53,975 nucleotides of DNA from Clostridia bacterium (GCA_017561145.1 JAFZDO010000031.1:1-53975); one strand, 5' to 3'; positions 16,574 through 25,458 are shown, counted from the stretch's first letter. Translations and numbers: made by a program. The notes: generated by a model from the sequence alone, not told the origin.

Positions 16574-17629
16574 ATGGAACAGATCCGCATTGCTATACTC
16601 GGTCAGGGCAGAAGCGGCCGCGATATCCACGGCTTGCATCTTAAAAAGGACACCGAACGCTTTAAGGTCGTTGCGGTAGTTGATCAAATGGAGATCCGTC
16701 GCGAAAGAGCCGCAAAGGAATACGGCTGTGACGTTTATGCCGACTATAAGGAAATTTTGAACCGCGACGATATCGATCTTGTCGTAAACTCGCTTCCCAG
16801 TAATTTCCACTTTGCAGTAACAAAGGATCTTTTGGAGCACGGCTTCAACGTTCTTTGTGAAAAGCCCTTCGTTCCCACCGTCGAAGAATATGATATTCTT
16901 GTTTCTCTTGCAGAAAGCAAGGGACTTAAGCTTCTTGTTTTCCAACAAAGCCGCTTTGCTAACTATTTCCTTAAGGTAAAGGAAGTTATCGCGTCGGGCG
17001 AATTGGGAAGGATCGTTCACATCGGCATTCAGTTCAACGGCTTTGCAAGACGTTGGGACTGGCAGTGCTGTCTTGATCTTAACGGCGGTAACCTTGCAAA
17101 CACAGGCCCTCACCCGCTTGACCAAGCGCTTAACCTTTTGGATTATTATGACGGAATGCCTACCGTATTCAGCCACATGGACCGTTGCAACACCTTCGGT
17201 GATGCCGAGGACTATTGCAAGCTTATCCTCAAAGCGCCCAACAGACCTATTATCGACCTCGATATCTCCTCCTGCGATGCTTATCCCGCATATACCTATA
17301 AGGTAGAAGGCACACGCGGTACCCTTAAGGGCACTATGGCGCATATCGATTGGAAGTTCTTTAAGGAAGAAGAAGCACCCGAACAGCACCTTATTCGCGA
17401 ATCGCTCACAATGGGCGAGGAAAAGCTTCCCGCATACTGCGGCGAAACTCTTACCTGGTATGAAAAATCCTGGGACGGCGACCCTCAGGCACCCTTCATT
17501 GCGGCTGTTCAGACCTATTACGATCAAATCTATGCCCTCTTTACCGAAGGCAGAGAACACGATATCAAGCTTTATCAGGTTCGCCAACAGCTCGCAATAA
17601 TCCGCGAAGCACATAATCAGAATTTTTAA
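16574..17629 (+). CDS. Gfo/Idh/MocA family oxidoreductase
   Basis: A 351-residue NAD(P)-dependent dehydrogenase of the Gfo/Idh/MocA group. The N-terminal Rossmann fold has the dinucleotide loop ILGQGRSGRDIHG and the nucleotide-pocket motif CEKPF, whose Lys belongs to the catalytic set; the substrate domain follows. TGPHPLDQALNLLDYY carries the His/Asp region of the active site. Substrates in this family are sugars or inositols, and which one cannot be told. GGAG lies nine bases before the ATG. It is the only metabolic gene between the germination and sigma-factor loci and has its own promoter and terminator. Confidence 0.9.
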   Translation: MEQIRIAILGQGRSGRDIHGLHLKKDTERFKVVAVVDQMEIRRERAAKEYGCDVYADYKEILNRDDIDLVVNSLPSNFHFAVTKDLLEHGFNVLCEKPFVPTVEEYDILVSLAESKGLKLLVFQQSRFANYFLKVKEVIASGELGRIVHIGIQFNGFARRWDWQCCLDLNGGNLANTGPHPLDQALNLLDYYDGMPTVFSHMDRCNTFGDAEDYCKLILKAPNRPIIDLDISSCDAYPAYTYKVEGTRGTLKGTMAHIDWKFFKEEEAPEQHLIRESLTMGEEKLPAYCGETLTWYEKSWDGDPQAPFIAAVQTYYDQIYALFTEGREHDIKLYQVRQQLAIIREAHNQNF

Positions 17630-17642
17630 TTATTAATGAGAA

Positions 17643-17672
17643 AGCAGGACGGTTTTTCCGCCCTGCTTTTTT
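17643..17672. terminator. Bidirectional terminator
   Basis: AGCAGG-ACGG and CCG-CCCTGCT pair around a T-rich loop, with T run on the plus side; it sits between the oxidoreductase and the converging anti-sigma gene. Confidence 0.8.
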
Positions 17673-17673
17673 G

Positions 17674-19167
17674 TTATTCGTAAATAACCTCCGACCGTTC
17701 ATTATAGGGGAAGCTGCATATTATTCCGTCGTTACCGATGAGCCCGCAAAGCTCGTCACGCTCCAAAACGGTTCCGCTTCCGTCGGTATTTACAACGTAA
17801 TACGTATCGTCCTCGACGTATGACCAATCATCGCATAATAAGGTCCAATATATTCTTACAATAGCGTATACCTTGCCGTTGTGCTTGACGTATTTACCCA
17901 TAACGCACCTCGAGCCCAATTCAAGCTCATCGGCGTTTTCGGTGTGCGGAGGCTTAAGTGAATCGTAGTCAAGATTGGCTATAAACCGTCCGATGTCGGG
18001 CGCGTTTTTTATATCCTCTTCGGTAAAACGAACGCCCGAATCCTCGTTCTGCTCGTAAGGATTCGTGGTAAGGTAGAACGATTCGTTGGTGAAAAATCCG
18101 TTTATGATACGTACGAACCTTGTTGAGTCAACCGAAAATTCGCGCTGTGCGAAATATCCGTTTTCAAACGGCTTTACGTATTTGAAAACCTCCTTAGAAC
18201 CCTCGGCGTTGAAGTCGGTTTCGTGAACGAAACGGTGGTTGGAGTATGGACTTGCGTTATTGGAAGCGTATGCTCTCAACGCTTCGACGGTTTCTTCAAG
18301 CGAATTGTTTTGCTTAACGGGGCAATCGTATTCGTTTTGTATTTCACCCTGCATATAATATTTGAGAAAATGATTTTTTTCGCCCTCAAAGCCCTTTTTG
18401 TCGAAAAGACTTATATCGCATTTGCTTCCGTTATAAGCAATGACACTACCTTCCATAGTATGGTCAAAAACAAGGTTTTCAAATGCTTCTACCCGCTTCT
18501 TATCACGGTTTACAATAGCCGTTTCGCCTACACCTGCCTGACGGAATGCGAAAATGATATCCTCATATTCACGCAGGTCGGGTTCTCTTGCTCCGTGCAG
18601 GAGATAGTATAATTCGTCGGGTACGTTTTCTCCGACTATAACCTCTTTTACCCTGAGCTTCAGCACTCGGTAGCCCCATTTTGAATCGTAATTCCCGGGA
18701 TAGCAATAGGTGTCGGGCATAAAGTCCTCTACCGATGCAACTACCAGCATTCCGTTGGTGTATGCCATATCCCAAAAGTATGCAGGCTCGTTGCTCGAGC
18801 CCGATTGCGTAGGATCGTTGATTATCTTGTCGTAATTATCAATAAATACCGAATCGTCTTCGCCGATGACGTAATTACCGTCGTTTTGAATCGGCGGCTT
18901 CGGTTCGTCGGAGGTATCGGGCGCAGAACCGACCGATAAAGCGTCGGATACGTCCGTGCTCGGTATTTGCGGGGTATCGTTACCGCTGTATATTGCCGCA
19001 AGCATTGCTCCTGCAATCACGCAAAAGCAGGCGGCGAACGCGGTTATCTTTAAGATCATCGGTTTAAGGGTGCGCTTTTGTGACAGCTTTTTATCTATCC
19101 TGTCATAGCGCATAAGCAATTCGTCGTCGATATTGCCTACCGATTTAATAAAAAGTCTTTTGCTCAT
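17674..19167 (-). CDS. Putative anti-sigma factor with large ectodomain
   Basis: A 497-residue single-pass membrane protein overlapping the ECF sigma gene by ATGA, the usual arrangement for a cognate anti-sigma factor. Residues 1-38 form a charged cytoplasmic segment (GNIDDELLMRYDRIDKKLSQ) that would bind the sigma factor, 40-62 a membrane helix (ILKITAFAACFCVIAGAMLAA), and the remaining 430 residues an outer domain with no recognised fold. The Ser/Asp/Pro-rich stretch after the helix looks like a linker. There is no zinc-binding ZAS motif. Function as anti-sigma is inferred from position and topology. Confidence 0.75.
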   Translation of the reverse strand: MSKRLFIKSVGNIDDELLMRYDRIDKKLSQKRTLKPMILKITAFAACFCVIAGAMLAAIYSGNDTPQIPSTDVSDALSVGSAPDTSDEPKPPIQNDGNYVIGEDDSVFIDNYDKIINDPTQSGSSNEPAYFWDMAYTNGMLVVASVEDFMPDTYCYPGNYDSKWGYRVLKLRVKEVIVGENVPDELYYLLHGAREPDLREYEDIIFAFRQAGVGETAIVNRDKKRVEAFENLVFDHTMEGSVIAYNGSKCDISLFDKKGFEGEKNHFLKYYMQGEIQNEYDCPVKQNNSLEETVEALRAYASNNASPYSNHRFVHETDFNAEGSKEVFKYVKPFENGYFAQREFSVDSTRFVRIINGFFTNESFYLTTNPYEQNEDSGVRFTEEDIKNAPDIGRFIANLDYDSLKPPHTENADELELGSRCVMGKYVKHNGKVYAIVRIYWTLLCDDWSYVEDDTYYVVNTDGSGTVLERDELCGLIGNDGIICSFPYNERSEVIYE

Positions 19168-19745
19168 AAATTCATTCCCTCCTCGTTCAGCTTTTGTGAA
19201 AGCTCGGTCTTTATCGCCTTTATTTCCTTGTTTACCGAGGATTCACTGCAATTAAGCTTGCTTGCGATATCCTTAACGGGCATTGCAAAGTAATAACGAC
19301 TAATAAAAACGTAAAGTCTTTTGTCGGAGGTCTGCTTTAAGTAGTCGCTGATAATTCTTCCTATTTCTCTCGCTTCCATTTCCTCGTCGGGCGTTTTGCC
19401 GGTCGAAACGAAGCCCTCAAAATCGTCAAGGGAATCGGAAATTTCAGCGGGTATGCGTTTGGAGCGTTTGGCTTCGTCATAGCGGTCGAATGCCAGATTG
19501 CGCGTTATCTTTGCGAGAAACAGCTTTAATATCTTGGGCACTTTGGGCGGTATTGCGTTCCATGTGCGGTAATAGGTGTCGTTTAAGCATTCGTCGCAAT
19601 CGGCATCGTTGTGCAATACGTTGTAAGCGACCGAGAAAAGATACTGACGGTATTTTCGGTCGGTTTCGCTTATTGCCGTCTCGTTACGGTCGAAATAAAG
19701 CTTGATTATCGCTTCGTCGGATAAAATGTTTTTATCACCGTTCAT
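19164..19745 (-). CDS. ECF sigma factor
   Basis: A 193-residue extracytoplasmic-function sigma-70 factor. Region 2 is at about 24-90 (YLFSVAYNVLHNDADCDECL followed by NDTYYRTW); region 4 is at about 120-185 with helix-turn-helix PVKDIASKLNCSESSVNKEI. The linker is acidic. The preceding intergenic DNA contains a CGTC element typical of ECF -10 regions, but I could not match a -35 at proper spacing, so autoregulation is only possible. RBS AGGAGG lies seven bases before the ATG. Released by the membrane protein encoded downstream, it would answer an envelope signal. Confidence 0.92.
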   Translation of the reverse strand: MNGDKNILSDEAIIKLYFDRNETAISETDRKYRQYLFSVAYNVLHNDADCDECLNDTYYRTWNAIPPKVPKILKLFLAKITRNLAFDRYDEAKRSKRIPAEISDSLDDFEGFVSTGKTPDEEMEAREIGRIISDYLKQTSDKRLYVFISRYYFAMPVKDIASKLNCSESSVNKEIKAIKTELSQKLNEEGMNL

Positions 19746-19916
19746 TAAAACACCTCCTGTTTTGTGAGAGCTCTACACTCTATAAGACGGCAAAAATGCA
19801 AAAAACTGTAAGTTATTTCACATTTTATCACAACAAAATAAAAAAATAAACCGTTATTGATTCTTTTGCATAAAATGGTTACAAGGTAGGTCATTATATA
19901 TACGGAGTGATATGTT

Positions 19917-20948
19917 ATGGAATATTTTGCGGCAGGTAATACGCGAAACGGCTTTAAATCGCTTTTTGATGAATGCTTTAAAAACGTCACAAGACTTTTT
20001 ATACTTAAAGGCTCAAGCGGTTGCGGAAAATCGACCTTTATGCGGCGTATCGCCGGTCGATCCGAACAGTTAGGCTATACGACCGATATTATACGCTGTT
20101 CTTCAGACCCCGACAGCTTAGACGGTGTGATAGTTCACGGGCTGAATTTTGCCGTCGCGGACGGCACTTCTCCGCACGTTATGGACGTTAAATATCCCTG
20201 TGTGCGCGAAAGCATAATAAATATGGGTGAGTTTTGGGATGAACGAAAAATACTTCCGCATAAGGATGAGATAATTGCGCTTACCGATAAAAAGGGCGAG
20301 CATTACAAAAACGCATACCGATGCCTTTCGGCAATGGGAAATGCCGAGGATATAAAGAGGCAGATCGTTCAAACGTCGGTAATTTCCGATAAATGTGACG
20401 AAACTGTTTTTTCGATAGCCGAAAGTGCAATAGAGGGTCATGGGGATGAAACAAGGCTTTTTACTTCGGCGTTTACCTCGAACGGAATAAAAACGCTTCC
20501 CACCTTCGGTAAGGTTAAAAGACTTTACCGCATAAGCGGTTACGCGTCGTTCCGTGTTTTGAATTCGCTTTACGGGATCGCGCGTGAAAGAGGTGCCGAA
20601 ACGACCGTTTCGCTTGCAACGCCCGATCCGTCGATGCCCGATTCGCTTTATTTTCCCTCGACGGGTGTGCTTGTTACAATGCTTCAAAATCCGCCGTGCG
20701 ATTCGTTTGAGGAAGAAAAGAGTGTTTCCTGTGCAAGGTTTACAAACGCAGATATTTTGTCGGGATGCCGTGTGCGTTTGCGCGGTCTTGACAGAATAAT
20801 AACCGAGCTGTCGAACGAGGCAAAAGCAGAGCTTTCCCGTGCGAGAGAAAGCCACGACCGTATCGAAAGCATTTATATAGGAGCGATGGATTTCAGTCTT
20901 CTGGACGAATATACGCTTTCGTTTATAAAAAGGCTTTTCGGGGAATAA
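19917..20948 (+). CDS. PRK06851-type P-loop ATPase
   Basis: A 343-residue protein matching the PRK06851 family of Clostridia and Bacilli, which normally carry two tandem P-loop domains; role unknown. The first half is typical: MEYFAAGNTRNGF, Walker A GSSGCGKST at 32-40, then CSSDPDSLDGV and DVKYPCVRESIINMGEFWDE. In the second half the same fold is recognisable from RLFTSAFTSNG onward, but the Walker A position reads ISGYASFRV and lacks the Gly-Lys-Ser/Thr, so that domain probably does not bind nucleotide in the usual way. A CATTATA element upstream resembles a sporulation sigma -10, but the spacing to GCATA is 19 bases and I do not rely on it. Confidence 0.8.
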   Translation: MEYFAAGNTRNGFKSLFDECFKNVTRLFILKGSSGCGKSTFMRRIAGRSEQLGYTTDIIRCSSDPDSLDGVIVHGLNFAVADGTSPHVMDVKYPCVRESIINMGEFWDERKILPHKDEIIALTDKKGEHYKNAYRCLSAMGNAEDIKRQIVQTSVISDKCDETVFSIAESAIEGHGDETRLFTSAFTSNGIKTLPTFGKVKRLYRISGYASFRVLNSLYGIARERGAETTVSLATPDPSMPDSLYFPSTGVLVTMLQNPPCDSFEEEKSVSCARFTNADILSGCRVRLRGLDRIITELSNEAKAELSRARESHDRIESIYIGAMDFSLLDEYTLSFIKRLFGE

Positions 20949-20993
20949 AGGCAGGTTGACTGTCATATATATCAACCGAGAGGATTGATATAT

Positions 20994-21434
20994 ATGGAAC
21001 GAACAAAAAGATCAAACCCAACAAACGCTAACGAAAAAAGCTTTCTTTTGCCGTCTGTTATCGGCGGGCTTATCGGTTTGGGCGTAACGGTTGCGCTTTT
21101 GCTTGTTTTGCCGTTTTTGGTTTTGGGATTCGATGACCCTAATTCCTTCGTTTTGCCGTCGGTATGCCTTTGCACGTTTGCGGGAAATTCGGTCGGGGGA
21201 TTTGTTTCGGCTTTTAAAAGCAATAATATTATCGCAACTACGCTTATTTCCTTGGCGACCGCTGTTTTACCTATAATTTTAATTTCGTTTTTTGTTTCGG
21301 GCAGCTTCAGCCTTGTATCTGCGGTCGCGGTATTGCTTTCTGCGGTCGTAGGAAACGCTCTTTCCGCGTTTGCGGTAACGAAATTTTCAAAAAGCAAAAA
21401 ACGAAAAATGAAAAACGTTATGAAAAGACGTTAA
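20994..21434 (+). CDS. TIGR04086-type four-helix membrane protein
   Basis: A 146-residue integral membrane protein with four hydrophobic segments (about 18-46, 52-74, 80-102 and 106-128) and a basic C-terminus. Pattern and size match the TIGR04086 family of unknown function. The ATG at 20994 is preferred over a TTG nine bases upstream because GAGAGGA sits at the right distance. It lies between the ATPase gene and a DtxR-type regulator, with which no functional link is evident. Confidence 0.7.
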   Translation: MERTKRSNPTNANEKSFLLPSVIGGLIGLGVTVALLLVLPFLVLGFDDPNSFVLPSVCLCTFAGNSVGGFVSAFKSNNIIATTLISLATAVLPIILISFFVSGSFSLVSAVAVLLSAVVGNALSAFAVTKFSKSKKRKMKNVMKRR

Positions 21435-21502
21435 CAAATAATACCTTGATTTTCGTTTACCCTTATGTTATCATATAGAAAATAAATGGTAAGGGGAAAG
21501 CG

Positions 21503-21865
21503 ATGAAGCTCTTGGAATCGGGCGAAATGTATCTCGAAACGGTATACGTTTTGTCAAAGGAACTTACAACGGTCCGTGCGATCGATATATGCGACTATCG
21601 CGGTGTTTCAAAGCCGAGCGTTTCGCGCGCAGTCGGTCTTTTGAAAGAGGGCGGTTATCTTAACGTCGGCGCCGACGGCGGATTGACTCTTACAGAGATA
21701 GGTATTTCCGTTGCCGAAAAGATATACGAGCGCCATACCGTGCTTACGAAATATCTCGTTTCGCTCGGCGTTTCGGAGAAAGCGGCTTCCGAGGATGCCT
21801 GTAAGATCGAGCACGTTATAAGCGATGAAACCTTTAAAGCGATAAAAAGCAATTTAAAAAAATAA
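21503..21865 (+). CDS. DtxR/MntR-family metal-dependent regulator
   Basis: A 120-residue iron- or manganese-responsive repressor. The winged helix at about 1-65 reads MYLETVYVLSKE, then ICDYRGVSKPSVSRAVGLLKEGGYL. The dimerisation/metal domain carries ERH (75-77 region) and DACKIEHVIS, the Cys/Glu/His ligands of the family. There is no SH3-like third domain, so it is of the short MntR/IdeR-lite type. No transporter gene is adjacent, so its regulon is unknown. Confidence 0.9.
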   Translation: MKLLESGEMYLETVYVLSKELTTVRAIDICDYRGVSKPSVSRAVGLLKEGGYLNVGADGGLTLTEIGISVAEKIYERHTVLTKYLVSLGVSEKAASEDACKIEHVISDETFKAIKSNLKK

Positions 21866-21900
21866 AAAGCAGACACGCTTCTCTCGGTCTGTAAATTTAT

Positions 21901-21929
21901 GCACCTGCGTTTTGCGGGTGTATTTTTTT
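21901..21929 (+). terminator. Terminator of the DtxR-type gene
   Basis: CACCTGC and GCGGGTG with a GTTTT loop, then a T run. Confidence 0.75.
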
Positions 21930-22001
21930 ACCTCGAATACAAAATAACCTTTTGCACAAATTAAACTTGATGAAAATCAAAATCAAGACAGGAGGTATTC
22001 A

Positions 22002-23051
22002 ATGAGCGGCAAATTCAACAAAAGGTTCTTTGCCTTGTTGGTTGCTGTTTTGCTCGTATTTACGCTTTCGGCTACCGCAACCGCAAAAACCGATGCGCGC
22101 GAGCTTATACCGGGCGGTATGGCGTTCGGAATAAAGTTTTTCACCGAAGGCTGTGTTGTCATCGGCACAACGGGAGTCGAATCGGCAACGGGTGTCAGCT
22201 CGCCTGCAAAGGACGTCGGTCTGCAAGCAGGCGATATCATAATACGTGCCGGGGGCAGGGAATTCGAAACGGCAGAGGAGCTTGTTGACCTGATAGCGGG
22301 CTGCGGCGGCAGGGATATAGCAGTAGTATATATACGTGACGGAAAGGAAAATAAGGTCGACGTAACGCCCGTGCGCGATAACGAAAGCGGAAAGTACCGA
22401 ATCGGTGTGCTTGTGCGCGATTCGACTGCGGGCATCGGCACTGTTACCTTTATCGACCCGAAGACCAACGATTTCGGAGGCTTGGGCCACGGCGTTTACG
22501 ATTCGGAAAGCGCTATCCTTCTTCCGCTTGCGCGCGGCGCTGTGGTGAACGTGACGATAAACGAGGTAATAAAAAGCTATCCGAACGCACCGGGTGAGCT
22601 TCGCGGCAGCTTCGATAATATAGCCGTCGGCGAGCTTTGGGACAACAGCGAGCAGGGCGTTTTCGGCAACTTTAGCAAGGTACCGGCGACCGACAAAAAG
22701 CCGATTCCCGTAGCAGGCAGGGAAGAGATAACCGAGGGCAAGGCGGCGGTTCTCACAACGCTTGACGGCGGCGGAATAGGGGAATATGGGATCGAGATCG
22801 AGAAGATCTATAAAAGCTCGGGCAACGTTAAAAACTTTCTCATCCGCGTAACCGACCAAGCGCTTCTTGACCGCACGGGCGGTATAGTTCAGGGCATGTC
22901 GGGTAGCCCGATAATCCAGAACGGTAAGCTAGTCGGTGCTGTCACCCACGTTCTCGTTAACGATCCGACGAGAGGCTACGGCATATTTATCGAGAATATG
23001 TTAGAGTCGGCTTACGGGGCAAGCATTGGCTATTATCAGATCGCGGCATAA
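22002..23051 (+). CDS. spoIVB: SpoIVB serine peptidase
   Basis: A forespore-made, secreted S55 peptidase that starts the sigma-K checkpoint by cleaving SpoIVFA across the intermembrane space. 349 residues: signal/anchor segment at 8-30, PDZ domain at about 60-130 (PAKDVGLQAGDIIIRAGG), then the catalytic domain with the His in GGLGHGVYD and the Ser in GMSGSPI (298-304). The closing AVTHVLVNDPTRGYGIFIENML is characteristic. It is shorter than the B. subtilis protein (about 425) but complete. GGAGG lies seven bases before the ATG. In most spore formers spo0A follows directly; here a reverse-strand phosphatase lies between them. Confidence 0.94.
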   Translation: MSGKFNKRFFALLVAVLLVFTLSATATAKTDARELIPGGMAFGIKFFTEGCVVIGTTGVESATGVSSPAKDVGLQAGDIIIRAGGREFETAEELVDLIAGCGGRDIAVVYIRDGKENKVDVTPVRDNESGKYRIGVLVRDSTAGIGTVTFIDPKTNDFGGLGHGVYDSESAILLPLARGAVVNVTINEVIKSYPNAPGELRGSFDNIAVGELWDNSEQGVFGNFSKVPATDKKPIPVAGREEITEGKAAVLTTLDGGGIGEYGIEIEKIYKSSGNVKNFLIRVTDQALLDRTGGIVQGMSGSPIIQNGKLVGAVTHVLVNDPTRGYGIFIENMLESAYGASIGYYQIAA

Positions 23052-23053
23052 CG

Positions 23054-23080
23054 AAAAAAGACGGTTTTGCCGTCTTTTTT
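23054..23080. terminator. Terminator between spoIVB and phosphatase
   Basis: AAAAGACGG and CCGTCTTTT around a TTTTG loop, with flanking A and T runs. Confidence 0.85.
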
Positions 23081-23088
23081 GTTTGCGA

Positions 23089-24255
23089 TCAAATATCGTT
23101 CTTTATCTTTCCGTAATACCAACCGACGATTCCGTTTTTCTTTGCGAGGATACCGCGGTTGGTTTTTCTTATTACCGATAATTCATCACCTGCGTTTACC
23201 TCCAAACGGTGGTCGGTGCAGGAGGATGCTTCGGCTATCTCTCCGACCGAAAGCTTGCTTTGATCCCAGATATAATCGGTGGGTATCCAAAATACTCTTC
23301 CGCTTTTTATATGCTCAATTTCAACGGCGGTTTCTTCGATGTTAAGAATACGCACGTCGTTATCGCCCCAGCAAATATTAACGCTCGTTTCCGAAGCCGA
23401 TTGAGAGTCAAGCGCGATTACCGTATCAAGCCCGTCGTAATAGATATGGCCGATTTCGTTAACGTCGCAATTGATATTCGGCATTATCAGCAAATTCAAT
23501 TGTCCGTCGCGGTTGGTTCCGCAGCCGCCGTCGATGGATATAACGTTTATATCATTGTCAAAATGCGGATTCATATCGCGCGTTTCGCGGTTGTTGTTAA
23601 CAACGGGCCAATGACCGACAATGATATTTCTTTCGAATTTCAAGCCCTTTTCGCGCACGAAATCCAAAAAGCTGTCGAATTTAAGGCATTTGTATCTATT
23701 CTTTTCGCTGTCGGGGATTTTCAAAAATTCTTTTTCCGATTCATAAATTCCGCCGTGTATGAAAATATATTTGTCGGTGACGAGCATTGTGGGAAGCTCG
23801 CGCATAAAATCAAGCTCTGCTTTAAAATGTGTCTTGACCTTGCCAATCAACTCCAAAACCTCTTGAGCTGTCCGAGGTACCTCGCCAAGCTCCCTTGCCA
23901 TTTCGTCAAAAAGCGACGTTCCCAACCAATCGCGCATATAAAACAAATAGTCCAAAAACGGCTTTGCCGAATCGATATCGGTGATGTTATCCAACTGCCA
24001 CAAAAAACGGTAGTCAACGTTTCCCATCAGAACCGTCGCGCGGTTTTCTTCGCACAGCTTCATAAGATAACGTATCACGTTAAGACTGTCCGGTCCTTTT
24101 TCTTCCATATCCCCGATGACTATTAAAAAATCGTCGCCGCCGAAGCCCGCTTTGTCGAGCGCTCTTAACAGATATTCGTAATGACCGTGTATATCGCTTG
24201 CGACCAACACACGGCTTTTTGATGAGTTCATATATAATGTTTTGAAAATTTCCAT
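23089..24255 (-). CDS. PP2A-fold metallophosphatase with C-terminal SH3-like region
   Basis: A 388-residue calcineurin-like phosphoesterase of the PrpE/ApaH/PP2A type. Metal ligands: SDIHGHYE, GDMEEKGPDS (the usual GDxxDRG changed to GDMEEKG), MGNVDYR (GNHE changed to GNVD), then HGG, GHWPV and SIDGGCG. The phosphatase part covers about 1-280. The remaining 110 residues contain two short beta-rich elements, the last (VNAGDELSVIRKTNRGILAKK) like a bacterial SH3. The start at 24255 (MEIFKTLYMNSSKS) is preferred over a TTG ten codons earlier that has no binding site. It could hydrolyse phosphoproteins or dinucleoside polyphosphates. It interrupts the spoIVB-spo0A pair and is transcribed against them. 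Confidence 0.85.
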   Translation of the reverse strand: MEIFKTLYMNSSKSRVLVASDIHGHYEYLLRALDKAGFGGDDFLIVIGDMEEKGPDSLNVIRYLMKLCEENRATVLMGNVDYRFLWQLDNITDIDSAKPFLDYLFYMRDWLGTSLFDEMARELGEVPRTAQEVLELIGKVKTHFKAELDFMRELPTMLVTDKYIFIHGGIYESEKEFLKIPDSEKNRYKCLKFDSFLDFVREKGLKFERNIIVGHWPVVNNNRETRDMNPHFDNDINVISIDGGCGTNRDGQLNLLIMPNINCDVNEIGHIYYDGLDTVIALDSQSASETSVNICWGDNDVRILNIEETAVEIEHIKSGRVFWIPTDYIWDQSKLSVGEIAEASSCTDHRLEVNAGDELSVIRKTNRGILAKKNGIVGWYYGKIKNDI

Positions 24256-24342
24256 ATTTTTATTCCCTATAACGTTCTTGCGCAAATTATATCATGCTTC
24301 AAGAAATATTTCAAGTTAAATCGCCTTGCGTTATATTGCACC

Positions 24343-24479
24343 TTCGACAAAATACGTTGCTTTTCCCCAAGGGATGAATTTTGGGACATTATTTCGACAA
24401 ATGACAATATTCGACAAAATACGACACGAATTTCGTCGAAATGGTCGAAAAAAGTGCGAAAATTGTCGAAAAATCGACA
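24343..24479. promoter_or_regulatory. Array of 0A boxes upstream of spo0A
   Basis: The Spo0A-binding heptamer TTCGACA (complement TGTCGAA) occurs perfectly at 24343-24349, 24393-24399, 24410-24416 and 24464-24470. Near matches such as CGTCGAA, GGTCGAA and ATCGACA fill the gaps. Together they make a dense operator in the gap between the divergent phosphatase gene and spo0A. The whole 354-base gap has no other gene. Confidence 0.85.
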
Positions 24480-24540
24480 AAAAACTCTTGTTTTGTTGTA
24501 CGAAAGTTAAATGAGATTGCGACTTTTTGGGTAAAATCTA

Positions 24541-24570
24541 TTGCTTATGACCGTTTTTGTGTGTTAAAAT
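24541..24570 (+). promoter_or_regulatory. Possible vegetative promoter of spo0A
   Basis: TTGCTT (24541-24546) and TAAAAT (24565-24570) with an 18-base spacer, 40 bases before the spo0A start and downstream of the 0A box array. Confidence 0.5.
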
Positions 24571-24609
24571 ACATTCACGGAAAATAAAATAACAAGGAGC
24601 TACAAGTTT

Positions 24610-25386
24610 ATGGAAAAACCGAGGGTGTTAGTTGCTGATTCTAACAGCGATTTCAGAAATCAGTGTGTGCAAAGTCTTAAACGGCTGGATATAGAGGTTG
24701 TGGCGGAGGCCGCAGACGGTCAGGAAGCGTTTGCAAAGATAGCGAGAACAAAGCCGAACGTCGTTGTGTCCGACCTTTATCTCGGCAAGATCGACGGCGT
24801 CGGTATTATCCGCAGTGCCAAAAAGCAAATGCCTAATGATTTTCCCGCATTTATTATGCTTGCATCGTTTACAAGCCAAAACCTTTTCGAGGAATGCTGT
24901 GAGGCGGGTGCGGCATACTGTATGCTTAAGCCTATCGATTTCAATGCGCTTGCCGACAGAATAAAGCGTCTTGCCGATAAAACACGCCGCCGCGGTAACG
25001 CCAAGGTGCCGGGCAGGGAAGAGGGCGATTTGGAAGCGCAGGTAACCAAGATAATACATCAAATAGGCGTGCCTGCGCACATAAAGGGATACCAATACTT
25101 ACGAACGGCAATAATAATGGCGATAAACGATACCGAAGTGATTAACTCTGTAACGAAGGTGCTTTATCCCACCGTGGCAAAGCAATACGGTACGACAAGC
25201 TCACGAGTTGAACGCGCGATACGCCATGCGATAGAGGTTGCTTGGGACCGAGGCGACCTTGACGTGCTTAATTCCTTTTTCGGCTATACCGTTCAAAATT
25301 CACGCGGTAAGCCGACAAATTCCGAATTTATTGCGATGATAGCCGATAATCTCCGCCTTAAAAACAAGGCGTTTGCGGTGGTATAA
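24610..25386 (+). CDS. spo0A: Sporulation master regulator Spo0A
   Basis: A 258-residue response regulator that, when phosphorylated, starts sporulation. The receiver has Asp10, phospho-acceptor Asp55 in VVVSDLYLG and Lys107 in MLKPIDF. The C-terminal Spo0A_C domain is highly conserved: [38 protein letters not shown] and [17 protein letters not shown], containing the recognition helix. AAGGAG is nine bases before the ATG. A strong 0A box array upstream suggests autoregulation. A terminator follows. Confidence 0.98.
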   Translation: MEKPRVLVADSNSDFRNQCVQSLKRLDIEVVAEAADGQEAFAKIARTKPNVVVSDLYLGKIDGVGIIRSAKKQMPNDFPAFIMLASFTSQNLFEECCEAGAAYCMLKPIDFNALADRIKRLADKTRRRGNAKVPGREEGDLEAQVTKIIHQIGVPAHIKGYQYLRTAIIMAINDTEVINSVTKVLYPTVAKQYGTTSSRVERAIRHAIEVAWDRGDLDVLNSFFGYTVQNSRGKPTNSEFIAMIADNLRLKNKAFAVV

Positions 25387-25397
25387 TATTAATGAAT

Positions 25398-25420
25398 GGG
25401 GCGATTTTCGCCCCTTTTTA
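25398..25420 (+). terminator. Terminator of spo0A
   Basis: GGGGCGA and TCGCCCC around a TTT loop, then TTTTTA. Confidence 0.85.
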
Positions 25421-25458
25421 TTTTATATGAAAATGTTTAAAAAATTCGTTTAAACCTA

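Noticed and set aside
19871-19905. Sporulation-type promoter before the PRK06851-type gene
   Set aside because: CATTATA fits a -10, but the spacing to GCATA is 19 bases instead of 17-18 and AT-rich DNA makes chance matches likely.
21955-22001. Sigma-G promoter before spoIVB
   Set aside because: Expected from biology, but no -35/-10 pair with proper spacing could be read.
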